From: Roseovarius sp.
GTDB taxonomy: Bacteria; Pseudomonadota; Alphaproteobacteria; Rhodobacterales; Rhodobacteraceae
DNA length: 64,000 nucleotides
Reading direction: 5' to 3'
NCBI GenBank assembly: GCA_029212365.1
Contig: JARGOC010000009.1
Span: 62,001-126,000, forward strand
Position numbers and translations under genes: made by a program. Below are positions 36,915-45,899 of this stretch, one piece after another; the first letter of the stretch is position 1; every line of letters begins with the position of its first letter. The notes below the pieces were generated by a model, which ran no database searches, was not told where the DNA came from, and saw only the letters and a list, made by a program, of their open reading frames with translations.

Positions 36915-37676
36915 ATGCGTGGACTGCAAGGAAAAAGAGTGATCGTCACAGGTGGCGGCAGTGGAATTGGACGCGAAGTGTGCAAACGTTTCGCCCAAGA
37001 AGGGTCTGAGGTTGGGGTGTTTGACCTCAATGCGGATGGTGCTGCCGAAACTGTTTCGCTTATCGAAGCGGATGGCGGAAAGGCCAGCGCCCACACAGTA
37101 GATATCGCGGATCGCGCGGCTGTCGATGCTGCCGTCGCGGCCTTTGAGGCGGGCGGGCCTATTGATGTTCTGGTCAATAATGCGGGTTGGGACCTTATCA
37201 AACCTTTCCTCGATACGGATATGGATCTGTGGAAAAAAGTGATTGATATCAATCTTTATGGACCACTGAACATGCATCATGCTGTCCTGCCTGGCATGGT
37301 CAAAAACGGTGGTGGTCGCGTGGTAAACATCAGTTCAGATGCGGGCCGTGTCGGATCATCAGGTGAGGCGGTATATTCTGCCTGTAAAGGTGGCATCATT
37401 TCCTTCACCAAGACTGTCGCCCGCGAGCTGGCGCGCAAGGGAATCCAGTTGAACGCCGTTGCACCCGGACCAACCGACACGCCACTTTTTGCCGAAGTCG
37501 CCAAGGGCGAAGCGGGCGAAAAGATCGCCGAAGGCCTAAAGCGGGCCATCCCGATGAAGCGTCTGGCTCAGCCCACCGATTATCCAGGCATCATCTGTTT
37601 CCTTTCGTCAGACGACGCCGGGTTCATCACGGGTCAGGTCATTTCCGTATCCGGTGGCCTGTCAATGCATGGCTAA
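36915..37676 (+). CDS. SDR dehydrogenase, 2-hydroxycyclohexanecarboxyl-CoA dehydrogenase (BadH)-like
   Basis: A 253-residue short-chain dehydrogenase. The NAD site is TGGGSGIG, with VLVNNAGWDLIKPF, catalytic SSDAGRVGSSGEAVYSACKG (Ser, Tyr, Lys) and the C-terminal DDAGFITGQVISVSGGLSM. The combination NNAGWD, MHHAVLPGMV and the GSSGEAVY context closely resembles BadH of Rhodopseudomonas palustris as I remember it. That enzyme oxidises 2-hydroxycyclohexanecarboxyl-CoA in alicyclic acid and benzoate degradation. It is divergent from the double TetR. Other 3-hydroxyacyl-CoA dehydrogenase roles remain possible. Confidence 0.82.
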   Translation: MRGLQGKRVIVTGGGSGIGREVCKRFAQEGSEVGVFDLNADGAAETVSLIEADGGKASAHTVDIADRAAVDAAVAAFEAGGPIDVLVNNAGWDLIKPFLDTDMDLWKKVIDINLYGPLNMHHAVLPGMVKNGGGRVVNISSDAGRVGSSGEAVYSACKGGIISFTKTVARELARKGIQLNAVAPGPTDTPLFAEVAKGEAGEKIAEGLKRAIPMKRLAQPTDYPGIICFLSSDDAGFITGQVISVSGGLSMHG

Positions 37677-37777
37677 ATGCCTTAATATGGCATTGTCGAT
37701 CCCTGGAAGGTGAATAAACAAAAATTACCTCCCCAACTGGTCGCGCTCCCGCGCGGCCATTTTTCACAAGGTCCGAT

Positions 37778-39715
37778 ATGTTTGATCCTGCCGACGATAT
37801 CCGCGAAAACAGTACTCTCACCAGTTTTCTGAACCATTGCGGCATGGAAACTTATGAAGACCTGCTTGAGCGGTCCAATTCAGACCCCGATTGGTTTTGG
37901 TCTCAGATCATTGATCTGTCCGGTATCCAGTTTTCAACACCATATCACACACTGCGTGACATCTCCGACGGCCCTGAGAATATCCGCTGGGCCACGGGGG
38001 CGACGCTCAATTTGACGCAAACATGCCTTGATGCGCGCATTGATCTTGGCCTTGGCAGTAAAACCGCGATTGACTCGGTGGCCGAAGACGGGACCACCCG
38101 CAGCTGGAGCTACGCCGATCTGGCCGAACACAGCGCCCGCGTCGCCAGTGCTTTGGCCGCTCGGGGCGTCGGCGCGGGTGATGCGGTTGGTATCTATATG
38201 CCAATGATCCCTGAAATTGCCGCCGCCTTTCTGGGCGTTGCCCGGCTGGGTGCCATTGTGGTGCCGCTGTTTTCAGGTTTTTCAGCCCCCGCGATCACCG
38301 CACGGCTGAACGACAGCAAAGCCCGAGCCGTGCTGACAGTTGATGCCTCACCACGCCGGGGCAAGCCAATGGCGATGGAGCAAACACTGGTCAGCGCGAT
38401 TGAGGACCTGCCGTTTGTGCAAACGGTCATCAGCCTGCGCCGATTCGGGGGGACATCCGCCGATCCGGCCCGCGATCTGGACTGGCATGACACTATGGCC
38501 GCGGCCAATCCGACATTCCCCGCCGCCCCCGTTGACGCCGCCGATCCCTTGATGATTGCCTATACCTCGGGCACGACTGGCCGGCCCAAAGGCGTGGTGC
38601 TTACACATCTTGGAGTTCAGGCCAAAGCAACGACTGACTTCCTGTTGTGCCTCGATCTCAAGCGCGATGACCGGCACCTGTGGATGACAGACATGGGTTG
38701 GGTCATGGGGCCGCTGACCCTAGTTTCGACACTTCTGGCCGGTGCCACCCTGGTGCTGGCCGAAGGGGCGCCATCAACCCCGGACGATCCGTTTCGTCTG
38801 TTGCGCATAGCCGCCGAATCCAAAGTGACTCACATGGGTGTGGCCCCCACACTGGTGCGCCAGTTCATGTCACAGGACCCTACCCCGCTGGCCGGATACG
38901 ACCTCTCGGCCATGCGCGTTGTCGGATCAACCGGAGAACCATGGACCGACGATGCCTGGCTTTGGCAACTGTCGCATATCTGCCGCCACCGCGCCGCACC
39001 GCTGAACATTTGCGGTGGCACCGAACTGTTTGGCGCGATTCTGACCTCAACAGTGTTACATCGACTGTCGCCGGGCGGGTTCTCAACCCAAGCATTGGGG
39101 GTGGGCGCCAAGGCCTTGCGCGCGGATGGAACAGAGGCTGATTTGGGCGAGGTCGGCGAATTGGTTGTAACCAACCCACCCTTAGGGCTGACGCCGACCA
39201 TCTGGCAGGACAAGGCACGATATGTGGAAACTTACTGGTCCACCTTTCCCGGTGTCTGGTGTCACGGCGACTGGGTGCGCCACGATGAGGATGGCACATG
39301 GTATGTTCTGGGCCGGTCCGACGACACACTGAACATCGCCGGCAAACGCATCGGCCCACCTGAGATCGAAGGGGCCATGACCCTGACCGGCAAAGTCATC
39401 GACGCGGCTGCCATCGCGGCACCAGATGCGTTGAAAGGCGTGGCTGTTGTAGTTGTCTGCGTTGCAGCCCCAGGCGTGACCCCGGATGCGGCATTGATCG
39501 ACGTTCTGAAAGACGCGGTTGGCACGGCGGTTTCCAAACCGTTCCGTCCGCGCGAAATCTATTTTGTTGAGGCTCTGCCAAAGACCCGGACGATGAAAAC
39601 CATGCGCCGCGTCGTGCGGGCGGCATTTCTGGGCGAAGATCTGGGCGACTTGTCACCGGTACAAAATCCTGAAACCATTGCCCCGATCCAAGCCTTGCAA
39701 GGAACACAGACATGA
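37778..39715 (+). CDS. Acyl-CoA synthetase, acetyl-CoA-synthetase-like
   Basis: A 645-residue adenylate-forming enzyme. The N-terminal ACS extension includes WFWSQIIDLSGIQF. The core has IAYTSGTTGRPKGVVLTH (A3) and MTDMGWVMGP. Motif YVLGRSDDTLNIAGKRIGP (A8) follows, and the C-terminal catalytic Lys lies in PKTRTMKTMRR (A10), where the usual SGK is TMK. It should activate a short or medium carboxylic acid with ATP and CoA. It follows the BadH-like gene after 101 bases and overlaps the NmrA-like gene by four. Substrate unknown. Confidence 0.87.
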   Translation: MFDPADDIRENSTLTSFLNHCGMETYEDLLERSNSDPDWFWSQIIDLSGIQFSTPYHTLRDISDGPENIRWATGATLNLTQTCLDARIDLGLGSKTAIDSVAEDGTTRSWSYADLAEHSARVASALAARGVGAGDAVGIYMPMIPEIAAAFLGVARLGAIVVPLFSGFSAPAITARLNDSKARAVLTVDASPRRGKPMAMEQTLVSAIEDLPFVQTVISLRRFGGTSADPARDLDWHDTMAAANPTFPAAPVDAADPLMIAYTSGTTGRPKGVVLTHLGVQAKATTDFLLCLDLKRDDRHLWMTDMGWVMGPLTLVSTLLAGATLVLAEGAPSTPDDPFRLLRIAAESKVTHMGVAPTLVRQFMSQDPTPLAGYDLSAMRVVGSTGEPWTDDAWLWQLSHICRHRAAPLNICGGTELFGAILTSTVLHRLSPGGFSTQALGVGAKALRADGTEADLGEVGELVVTNPPLGLTPTIWQDKARYVETYWSTFPGVWCHGDWVRHDEDGTWYVLGRSDDTLNIAGKRIGPPEIEGAMTLTGKVIDAAAIAAPDALKGVAVVVVCVAAPGVTPDAALIDVLKDAVGTAVSKPFRPREIYFVEALPKTRTMKTMRRVVRAAFLGEDLGDLSPVQNPETIAPIQALQGTQT

Positions 39716-40566
39716 TCGTAATTTTTGGTGCCACAGGCACGATTGGCGCGCCCCTTATCACCACGCTGTTGACCAAAGGCATCGCCTTGCGCGCCGTGAC
39801 CAGCGATGCCTCACATGTGGCGGCATTAGAGGCGCAAGGCTGCGAGGCCGTTGTGGCGGATTTCGAAGATGCTGGCGCGTTGGCGCAGGCCTGCAAGGGG
39901 GCGCAAAAGGCGTTTCTTGTCACCCCCGCGCATCAGGAAATGGGGCGCTGGAAGGCCAATGTGATCCAGGCTGCGGCGGATGCAGGTGTCCAGCATATGG
40001 TCATGTCGACCGGGTTGGGGGCCTCACCCAAGGCGAAGCTGACCTTTGGGATCTGGCATTCAGACAGTCAGGAGTTGCTGAAAGAAAGTGGCATGGACTG
40101 GACGCTCCTCCAGCCCACCTATTTCACGCAGAACCTGCTATGGCAGGCCAATAACATCGCTAATGAAAACACATATCTCGACGATGTAGGCGGACCCGTT
40201 TCCTGGGTAGATGCCCGCGATATTGCTGATATGGCAGCCGAGGCGCTGACCTCTGAGGGGCATCACGGCAAAGCCTATGGGCTGACCGGCGAAGAGGCCT
40301 TGAGCGGCGAAGATATCACCGCACTGCTGACACAAACCCTTGAGCGCGACATCACCTGCCGCGGGGTTTCACCCGCTGATGCGCGTGCCAATATGATTGC
40401 CTCCGGCATGATCGCTGAGGTGGCAGATGCCATGGTTGAGCTGGGCGGACTTGCCCCCAAAGGATACCTTGCGGGCATCGAAACCACGGTGCAGGACGTT
40501 CTGGGCCGCCCGGCGCGCCGGATGGCGGATTTCATCGCCGAAAACAAGGCCACGTTTGGCGGGTGA
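39712..40566 (+). CDS. NmrA-like NAD(P)-binding protein
   Basis: A 284-residue atypical SDR. The N-terminal Rossmann motif is IVIFGATGTIGAPLITTLL. Other features are HMVMSTGLGASPKAKL, a WTLLQPTYFTQNLLWQ segment and VSWVDARDIADMAAEAL, as in NmrA/TMR proteins. These act as redox sensors or reductases. It is translationally coupled to the synthetase before it (ATGA). No direct pathway role is evident. It is convergent with the 2,4-dienoyl-CoA reductase gene. Confidence 0.82.
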   Translation: MIVIFGATGTIGAPLITTLLTKGIALRAVTSDASHVAALEAQGCEAVVADFEDAGALAQACKGAQKAFLVTPAHQEMGRWKANVIQAAADAGVQHMVMSTGLGASPKAKLTFGIWHSDSQELLKESGMDWTLLQPTYFTQNLLWQANNIANENTYLDDVGGPVSWVDARDIADMAAEALTSEGHHGKAYGLTGEEALSGEDITALLTQTLERDITCRGVSPADARANMIASGMIAEVADAMVELGGLAPKGYLAGIETTVQDVLGRPARRMADFIAENKATFGG

Positions 40567-40602
40567 CATCACCCGCCTGGCGGATCAAAACGTCTGCGTC
40601 AG

Positions 40603-42642
40603 TCAAAACGTCTGCGCCAGCCTGACCCCTTCGTCGATGGCGCGCAGCGCATCCAGTTCAGAGGCCTCTTTTGCGCCGCCAATCATTGTGGCGGCGATGC
40701 CCTGATCCGTCAGCGCCTGATGAAGCGCGCGCACGGGTTCTTGCCCTGTACACAGGACAATTGTGTCAGCCTCGACAACCGATGGCGCACCATCCAGCGT
40801 GATGTGCAGACCGGCATCGTCAATGCCCTCATAGCTGACCCCGGCCAGCATCTGAACGCCGTGTTTGCGCAAGGCATTGCGCAATATCCATCCCGTAGAC
40901 ACCCCCAGGCCCCTGCCCGGTTTGCTGGGTTTGCGTTGCAATACGGTCACCGCACGACTGCAAGGCACCGGGGCCAGCGGATCACCATTCAAAGCGCCGG
41001 GCTGGGTGAACCCCTCGTCGACGCCCCATACCCCAAAGAACGCAGAGCTTTGTTCTGTTTCAGCCGGGGCCGCGACCAGATATTCGGCCACGTCAAACCC
41101 GATGCCGCCCGCGCCCATCACTGCAACCCGCGCCCCCGCCTGGCGTTCACCTGACAGGATCTGCGCATAGGTTGCCACCTTGGGGTGGTCGATGCCCGGC
41201 AGGTCTGGAATACGCGGAGTCACACCAGTGGCGATCACCACATGGTCAAAACCGCTCAAATCCGAGGCAGAGGCAGCTGTGCCCAGTTTCACGGCCACGC
41301 CGTTTTTGTGCAGCTTTGATTCGAAATAACGCAATGTTTCGTCAAATTCGTCTTTGCCAGGGGCGGCACGGGCAAGGTTCAACTGCCCGCCCAATGTGTC
41401 GGCGGCCTCAAACAAAGTGACGTCATGGCCCAACCGTGCAGCCTCGGCCGCGCTGGCCATGCCAGCCGCCCCGCCGCCAACCACGGCGATCTTTTTGGGC
41501 TGGGTTGTTATAGTGTCGTGGAATTCAGTTTCGCGCCCGGCACGCGGGTTCACCAGACACCCCGCCACTCGTTCCGAAAAGATGTAATCAAGGCAGGCCT
41601 GATTGCAGGCGATGCAGGTGTTGATCTCATCTGTTCGCCCTTCTCGCGTCTTGCGAACAAAATTCGGGTCAGCAAGCATAGGGCGTGCCATCGAAATCAG
41701 ATCCGCGTCGCCGTTGGCAACAATGTCTTCGGCCAGCTCAGGCGTGTTGATTCGATTTGAGGCCACAACGGGGATCGACACTGCGCGTTTTATATTCGCC
41801 GCCGCCGTGCGCCACGCCCCGCGAGGCACAGGATATGCAATGGTCGGCACACGGGCCTCATGCCAGCCGATCCCAGTGTTCAACATATCTGCGCCTGCGG
41901 CCTCGATCTTTTGGGCCAGCAGCGCGATTTCTTCGGCAGGGGCTCCGTTTTCAATCAGGTCAGCCGCAGAAATCCGGTATATAATCATGAAATCCGGCCC
42001 GCAGTGATCGCGCACAGCGCGCACAATCGCGACCGGCAAGCGATGGCGATTGTCAACACTGCCACCCCAGTCATCTGTGCGCTTGTTGGTATGGGGTACC
42101 GTGAATTCATTCAGCAGATAGCCTTCTGACCCCATCACCTCGACCCCGTCGAACCCAGCGGCCTGTGCATTGGCGGCGGCAGTAACGAAATCACTGATCG
42201 TGCGAAGGATGTCCTCATGGGTCATCTCGCGGGGAACAAACTTGTTGATCGGCGCGCGTATAGGGGACGGTGCAACGCAGTTTTCGACCTTAGCGTAGCG
42301 CCCTGCATGTAAAAGTTGGGCACAGATCAGCGCGCCTTCGTTGTGCACCGCATCACAGATGGGGCGCAATGACGCGGCTTCGGCAGCATCGTCCATACGC
42401 GGACCACCCGGTTCCAACAGCCCCTCATCATTCGGGGAAAACCCGCCGGTAATAACCAATGCCACCTCGCCACGCGCGCGTTCAGCGTAAAACGCGGCCT
42501 GCTTGGTGATAGGATCTTCTTGCGATTCCAACCGTGTGTGCATTGAGCCCATGATAACGCGATTGCGCAATTCAAAGGCTCCAACACGCAGCGGCGACAG
42601 CAAATTATTGAACGCCTGCGTTCCCTTATGGTTCGGTTTCAT
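40603..42642 (-). CDS. fadH: 2,4-dienoyl-CoA reductase (NADPH), FMN/FAD/Fe-S type
   Basis: A 679-residue flavoenzyme. The N-terminal old-yellow-enzyme barrel (about residues 10-340) has LRNRVIMGSMHTRLE, the substrate segment GSEGYLLNEF and SMARPMLADPNF. The cysteine cluster CIACNQACLDYIF..CLVNP binds 4Fe-4S. The C-terminal FAD/NAD domains carry IAVVGGGAAGMASAAEAA and VAVMGAGGIGFDVAEYL. It reduces conjugated dienoyl-CoA made during unsaturated acyl-CoA oxidation. It is divergent from the large plus-strand operon with a CTAACA palindrome between. A duplicated 18-base unit follows its stop. Confidence 0.88.
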   Translation of the reverse strand: MKPNHKGTQAFNNLLSPLRVGAFELRNRVIMGSMHTRLESQEDPITKQAAFYAERARGEVALVITGGFSPNDEGLLEPGGPRMDDAAEAASLRPICDAVHNEGALICAQLLHAGRYAKVENCVAPSPIRAPINKFVPREMTHEDILRTISDFVTAAANAQAAGFDGVEVMGSEGYLLNEFTVPHTNKRTDDWGGSVDNRHRLPVAIVRAVRDHCGPDFMIIYRISAADLIENGAPAEEIALLAQKIEAAGADMLNTGIGWHEARVPTIAYPVPRGAWRTAAANIKRAVSIPVVASNRINTPELAEDIVANGDADLISMARPMLADPNFVRKTREGRTDEINTCIACNQACLDYIFSERVAGCLVNPRAGRETEFHDTITTQPKKIAVVGGGAAGMASAAEAARLGHDVTLFEAADTLGGQLNLARAAPGKDEFDETLRYFESKLHKNGVAVKLGTAASASDLSGFDHVVIATGVTPRIPDLPGIDHPKVATYAQILSGERQAGARVAVMGAGGIGFDVAEYLVAAPAETEQSSAFFGVWGVDEGFTQPGALNGDPLAPVPCSRAVTVLQRKPSKPGRGLGVSTGWILRNALRKHGVQMLAGVSYEGIDDAGLHITLDGAPSVVEADTIVLCTGQEPVRALHQALTDQGIAATMIGGAKEASELDALRAIDEGVRLAQTF

Positions 42643-42673
42643 AGCGACCTCCCTTTACGGCTTGCCTCACTTT

Positions 42674-42687
42674 CTAACATTTGTTAG
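42674..42687. promoter_or_regulatory. Probable TetR operator, island palindrome site 3
   Basis: CTAACATTTGTTAG, a perfect 5+4+5 inverted repeat, lies between the divergent starts of the dienoyl-CoA reductase (42642) and the acyl-CoA dehydrogenase (42734). It is followed by a T-rich stretch. It could repress both directions at once. Confidence 0.75.
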
Positions 42688-42733
42688 GTTTTTTGCAAAG
42701 ATAGAATCCGACACTTCGGGAGGAAAGTCAGGA

Positions 42734-43915
42734 ATGCAGTTTCAGCCAACAGAAGATCAGAAAACTTTTCGCGAACTCGCCGCACGCTTTGCGCGTGAAA
42801 AATTGGCCCCCAGCTATCAGAAGCGGGCCTCAGGTCATACGTTTGACCGGGATTTAATCCGTGAAATGGGCGCGCTTGGCTTGATTGCCCCCGACATGCC
42901 CGAGGAATTTGGTGGGTTAGGTCTGGAGGCCGTCACCGCCGGGCTGATTGTCGAAGAGATCGCTTATGCAGATTTCAACGCCAGCTACATTCAGCTTCTT
43001 GGGTCGCTGATGGGCGGCATGGTCGCCCAACATGCCTCAACTGAGATTGCAGCGCATTGGGTGCCAAAAGTCATCTCGGGTGATGCGGTTATCGGGTTGG
43101 GCCTGACAGAACCGCGTGGGGGTTCAGATGCCGCCAGCCTGCAACTAAAGGCCGAGAAATCCGGCAACGGTTGGCGCCTGAATGGTGAAAAGACCTCAAT
43201 GAGCTTTGCCGATCAGGCTGATGCAGCCGTGGTTTTTGCCCGCACCAGCAACCCCGAGGGCGGATCGCGGGGCGTCAGCGCCTTTTTTGTCGATCTGAAC
43301 GAAAAGGGCATCAGCCGCACCCATTTCGACGACATCGGCACCAAGCCTGTCGGGCGCGGATCGGTGTTTTTTGATGATGTCTATGTGCCCGCCGAAAACT
43401 TGATGGCCGAACAGGACCGTGCCTTTGGCTCGATCATGGCCGGGTTTGATTTCAGCCGGGCGCTTATCGGGTTGGAATGCCTGGGCGCGGCACAGGCCTC
43501 GGTTGATGAAACCTGGGCATATGTGCAGGAACGCCAGGCATTTGGTGCGCCTCTGGCACAATATCAGGGCGTCAGCTTTCCGCTGGCCGAGGCCGAAACC
43601 CAGCTGACCATGATGCGCCAGCTTTGCTATTACACGCTGAACCTGCGCGACCAGAACCTGCCCCACACATCCCAGGCCGCGATGTGCAAATGGTATCTTC
43701 CCAAGACCTGCTGCGAGATCATCCACCAATGCCTGATCCTGCACGGACATTATGGCTATACTACCGACCTGCCGCATCACCAGCGCTACAATGATGTGCT
43801 TGGCCTGCAAATCGGCGACGGCACTGCGCAGATCCAGAAACTGGTGATCGCGCGTGAAAAAGTCGGCCGGATCGCATTGCAATACGATACCAAACCCAAA
43901 GGAGCCGCGAAATGA
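42734..43915 (+). CDS. Acyl-CoA dehydrogenase, cyclohexanecarboxyl-CoA dehydrogenase (AliB)-like
   Basis: A 393-residue acyl-CoA dehydrogenase. Segments include IAPDMPEEFGGLGLEAVTAG, LGLTEPRGGSDAASLQLKA, GWRLNGEKTSMSF and the C-terminal LHGHYGYTTDLPHHQRYND with GLQIGDGTAQIQKLVIARE. In common family members the residue before GTAQIQ is the catalytic Glu; here it is Asp. Aspartate bases are known in some alicyclic acyl-CoA dehydrogenases, which agrees with the BadH-like gene nearby. I start at the ATG at 42734 (MQFQPTEDQ), which has AGG boxes close upstream; the longer frame runs back through the operator. It is first of twelve co-directional genes. Confidence 0.82.
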   Translation: MQFQPTEDQKTFRELAARFAREKLAPSYQKRASGHTFDRDLIREMGALGLIAPDMPEEFGGLGLEAVTAGLIVEEIAYADFNASYIQLLGSLMGGMVAQHASTEIAAHWVPKVISGDAVIGLGLTEPRGGSDAASLQLKAEKSGNGWRLNGEKTSMSFADQADAAVVFARTSNPEGGSRGVSAFFVDLNEKGISRTHFDDIGTKPVGRGSVFFDDVYVPAENLMAEQDRAFGSIMAGFDFSRALIGLECLGAAQASVDETWAYVQERQAFGAPLAQYQGVSFPLAEAETQLTMMRQLCYYTLNLRDQNLPHTSQAAMCKWYLPKTCCEIIHQCLILHGHYGYTTDLPHHQRYNDVLGLQIGDGTAQIQKLVIAREKVGRIALQYDTKPKGAAK

Positions 43916-44691
43916 GCGCCCCTGTCACCACCAGTATCGAAGGCAATGTCGGCATCATCGAGTTGAGCCGCCCGGAAAAGTTTAACTGTCTGTCGTTGGA
44001 GGTGCACGAAAGCATCGCTGTCGGCCGCGCCGAATTTGAGGCCAACCGCGACGTGCGTGCCATCCTGATTCGCGCTCAGGGCAAACATTTCTGCACCGGG
44101 GCCGATCTGACCGAGGTGAAGAAAAAACTAAATGACCCCGTCGCGCTGGACCATTTTATCGGCTTTGGTATGGATAGCCTGCGCAAGCTGGAACAAAGCC
44201 CCCTGCCCGTCATCGTTGCGGTTCAGGGTCTGTGCCTTGCCGGTGGGATCGAGCTGATGCTGGCGGCAGATGTCTGTTTTGCAGCTGAAACCGCCCAGTT
44301 TGGCGACCAGCACGCGCAATTCGGGCTGATCCCCGGTTGGGGCGGAAGCCAACGCCTGACCCGGTTGATGGGGCAACGCCGCGCTTTGGATCTGATGTTT
44401 TCAGCCCGCTGGCTGAAGGCAGATGAAGCCAAAGACGCAGGTCTGGTCAATTATATTGTGCCGGACAGTGATCTGCACACCGCAGCCCAGGAATATTGCC
44501 AGACCATCGCAACCCGATCACGCCCCGGCATTGCCGAAATGAAACGGCTGGCGCGCGAAGGCGCAGACCTGACAATTGATCAACAGATGCGGCTGGAGCG
44601 CGACGCAGCGGTACGCGCCTTGCCCAGCGCAGATGTGACTGAAGGTCTGGATGCCTTTGAAAACCGCCGCACACCTGAATTCAAGCAATAA
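43912..44691 (+). CDS. Enoyl-CoA hydratase/isomerase family protein
   Basis: A 259-residue crotonase-fold enzyme. The oxyanion-hole segments are HFCTGADLTEVKK and GLCLAGGIELMLAADVC. The first catalytic Glu is present (GIE), but the second is His (FGDQHAQFGLIPG). GWGGSQRLTRLMG follows. With one of two acid/base residues changed it could be a hydratase of altered mechanism, an isomerase or a ring hydrolase; BadK- and BadI-like roles are worth testing. Its ATG overlaps the previous stop (ATGA). Confidence 0.83.
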   Translation: MSAPVTTSIEGNVGIIELSRPEKFNCLSLEVHESIAVGRAEFEANRDVRAILIRAQGKHFCTGADLTEVKKKLNDPVALDHFIGFGMDSLRKLEQSPLPVIVAVQGLCLAGGIELMLAADVCFAAETAQFGDQHAQFGLIPGWGGSQRLTRLMGQRRALDLMFSARWLKADEAKDAGLVNYIVPDSDLHTAAQEYCQTIATRSRPGIAEMKRLAREGADLTIDQQMRLERDAAVRALPSADVTEGLDAFENRRTPEFKQ

Positions 44692-44707
44692 ACAGGAGAT
44701 CTGAACA

Positions 44708-45868
44708 ATGGATTTCAACCTGAACGACGAACAACGCCAGATTTATGAATACGGCAGCCAGCTGGCCCAAAGCTATGACAATACCTATTGGCTGGAACAC
44801 GCGCGCAGCCATAAGTTCCCCAAAGAGATGTTTCAGCAGATCGCCGATGACGGGTTTCTGGGCATCATGGTACCCGAGGAATACGGCGGTGCCGGACTGG
44901 GCATGACCGAAATGACGCTGTTCATGGAAGGCACGGCCAACCAAGGCATCCCGCTGCTGATGATGGTAGTTGGGCCGACAATGTCGATGGCGCACCTGGC
45001 AGAACACGGCACCGAATTTCACAAGAAAGAGCTGCTTCCAGCCGCTTGCAAAGGTGACATCCAGTTTTGCTTTGCAATCACTGAACCCGGTGCTGGATCG
45101 AACTCAATGAAAACCAAGACGATTGCCAAGCGCAACGGCAACCGGTTTTCGCTGTCTGGCGAAAAGACATTTATCACCGGCGCGGATGTGTCGGACTATT
45201 GCCTTGTCGTGGCGCGCACGACGCCCCACGATGAGGTGGCCCGCAAGACAGATGGCTTTACCCTGTTCGCCGTCGATCTAAAGAAAAAGGGCGTCGACAT
45301 GCAACGGGTGCGCATTTCAATCCCGTTGCCCGAAGAACAATGGACCCTGTTTTTTGACGATGTGGATCTTGGCCCCGAGGATGTGGTTGGCCAAGTCGAC
45401 GAAGGGTTCAATATTCTGTTTGATTCGCTCAACCCCGAGCGGATCATCTTGGGTGGCCTGTGCTGTGGTGTCGGGCGCTTTGCACTGAACAAAGCTGTGA
45501 CTTACGCCAATGAGCGCAACGTGTTTGACCAGCCGATTGGCGCGCATCAAGGTGTGCAGCATCCGCTGGCCAAGGCCCATACCAATGTCGAACTGGCAAG
45601 CTTGATGACCCGCCGTGCGGCTTGGGAATATGACCACAATCTGCCAGCGGGGGAATCGTCGAACATGGCGAAATACGCCGCCGCAGAGGCTGGGATCGAG
45701 GCGGTGGATGCCGCGTTGCAGGCGCATGGTGGCTCGGGTTTCACCGAAGACACCGGCATCTACGAGATGTATCCCCTGATGCGTCTGTTGCGCACCGCCC
45801 CTGTGAACAGGGAGTTGTGCCTTAGCTTTATCGGCAACAAAGTCATGGGTTTGCCCCGCTCCTATTGA
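44708..45868 (+). CDS. Acyl-CoA dehydrogenase
   Basis: A 386-residue acyl-CoA dehydrogenase. Features are GIMVPEEYGGAGLGMTEM, FAITEPGAGSNSMKTKT, FSLSGEKTFITGADVSD, and the SLNPERIILGGL segment with a Glu at the isovaleryl-type catalytic position. AHGGSGFTEDTGIYEMYPL is at the C-terminus, which ends GNKVMGLPRSY. The C-terminal Glu of the medium-chain type is absent. It follows the hydratase by 16 bases with AGGAG upstream. It is similar at the C-terminus to the dehydrogenase at 54811 (both end PRSY/PRSF), so these two may be paralogues for successive steps. Confidence 0.85.
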   Translation: MDFNLNDEQRQIYEYGSQLAQSYDNTYWLEHARSHKFPKEMFQQIADDGFLGIMVPEEYGGAGLGMTEMTLFMEGTANQGIPLLMMVVGPTMSMAHLAEHGTEFHKKELLPAACKGDIQFCFAITEPGAGSNSMKTKTIAKRNGNRFSLSGEKTFITGADVSDYCLVVARTTPHDEVARKTDGFTLFAVDLKKKGVDMQRVRISIPLPEEQWTLFFDDVDLGPEDVVGQVDEGFNILFDSLNPERIILGGLCCGVGRFALNKAVTYANERNVFDQPIGAHQGVQHPLAKAHTNVELASLMTRRAAWEYDHNLPAGESSNMAKYAAAEAGIEAVDAALQAHGGSGFTEDTGIYEMYPLMRLLRTAPVNRELCLSFIGNKVMGLPRSY

Positions 45869-45899
45869 GCCGGGCAAGAAGCGAATGGAGGGTGATGAC

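Noticed and set aside
37676..37694. Small hairpin AATGCC-TTAATAT-GGCATT after the BadH-like gene
   Set aside because: Short stem and no T-run; not convincing as a terminator.
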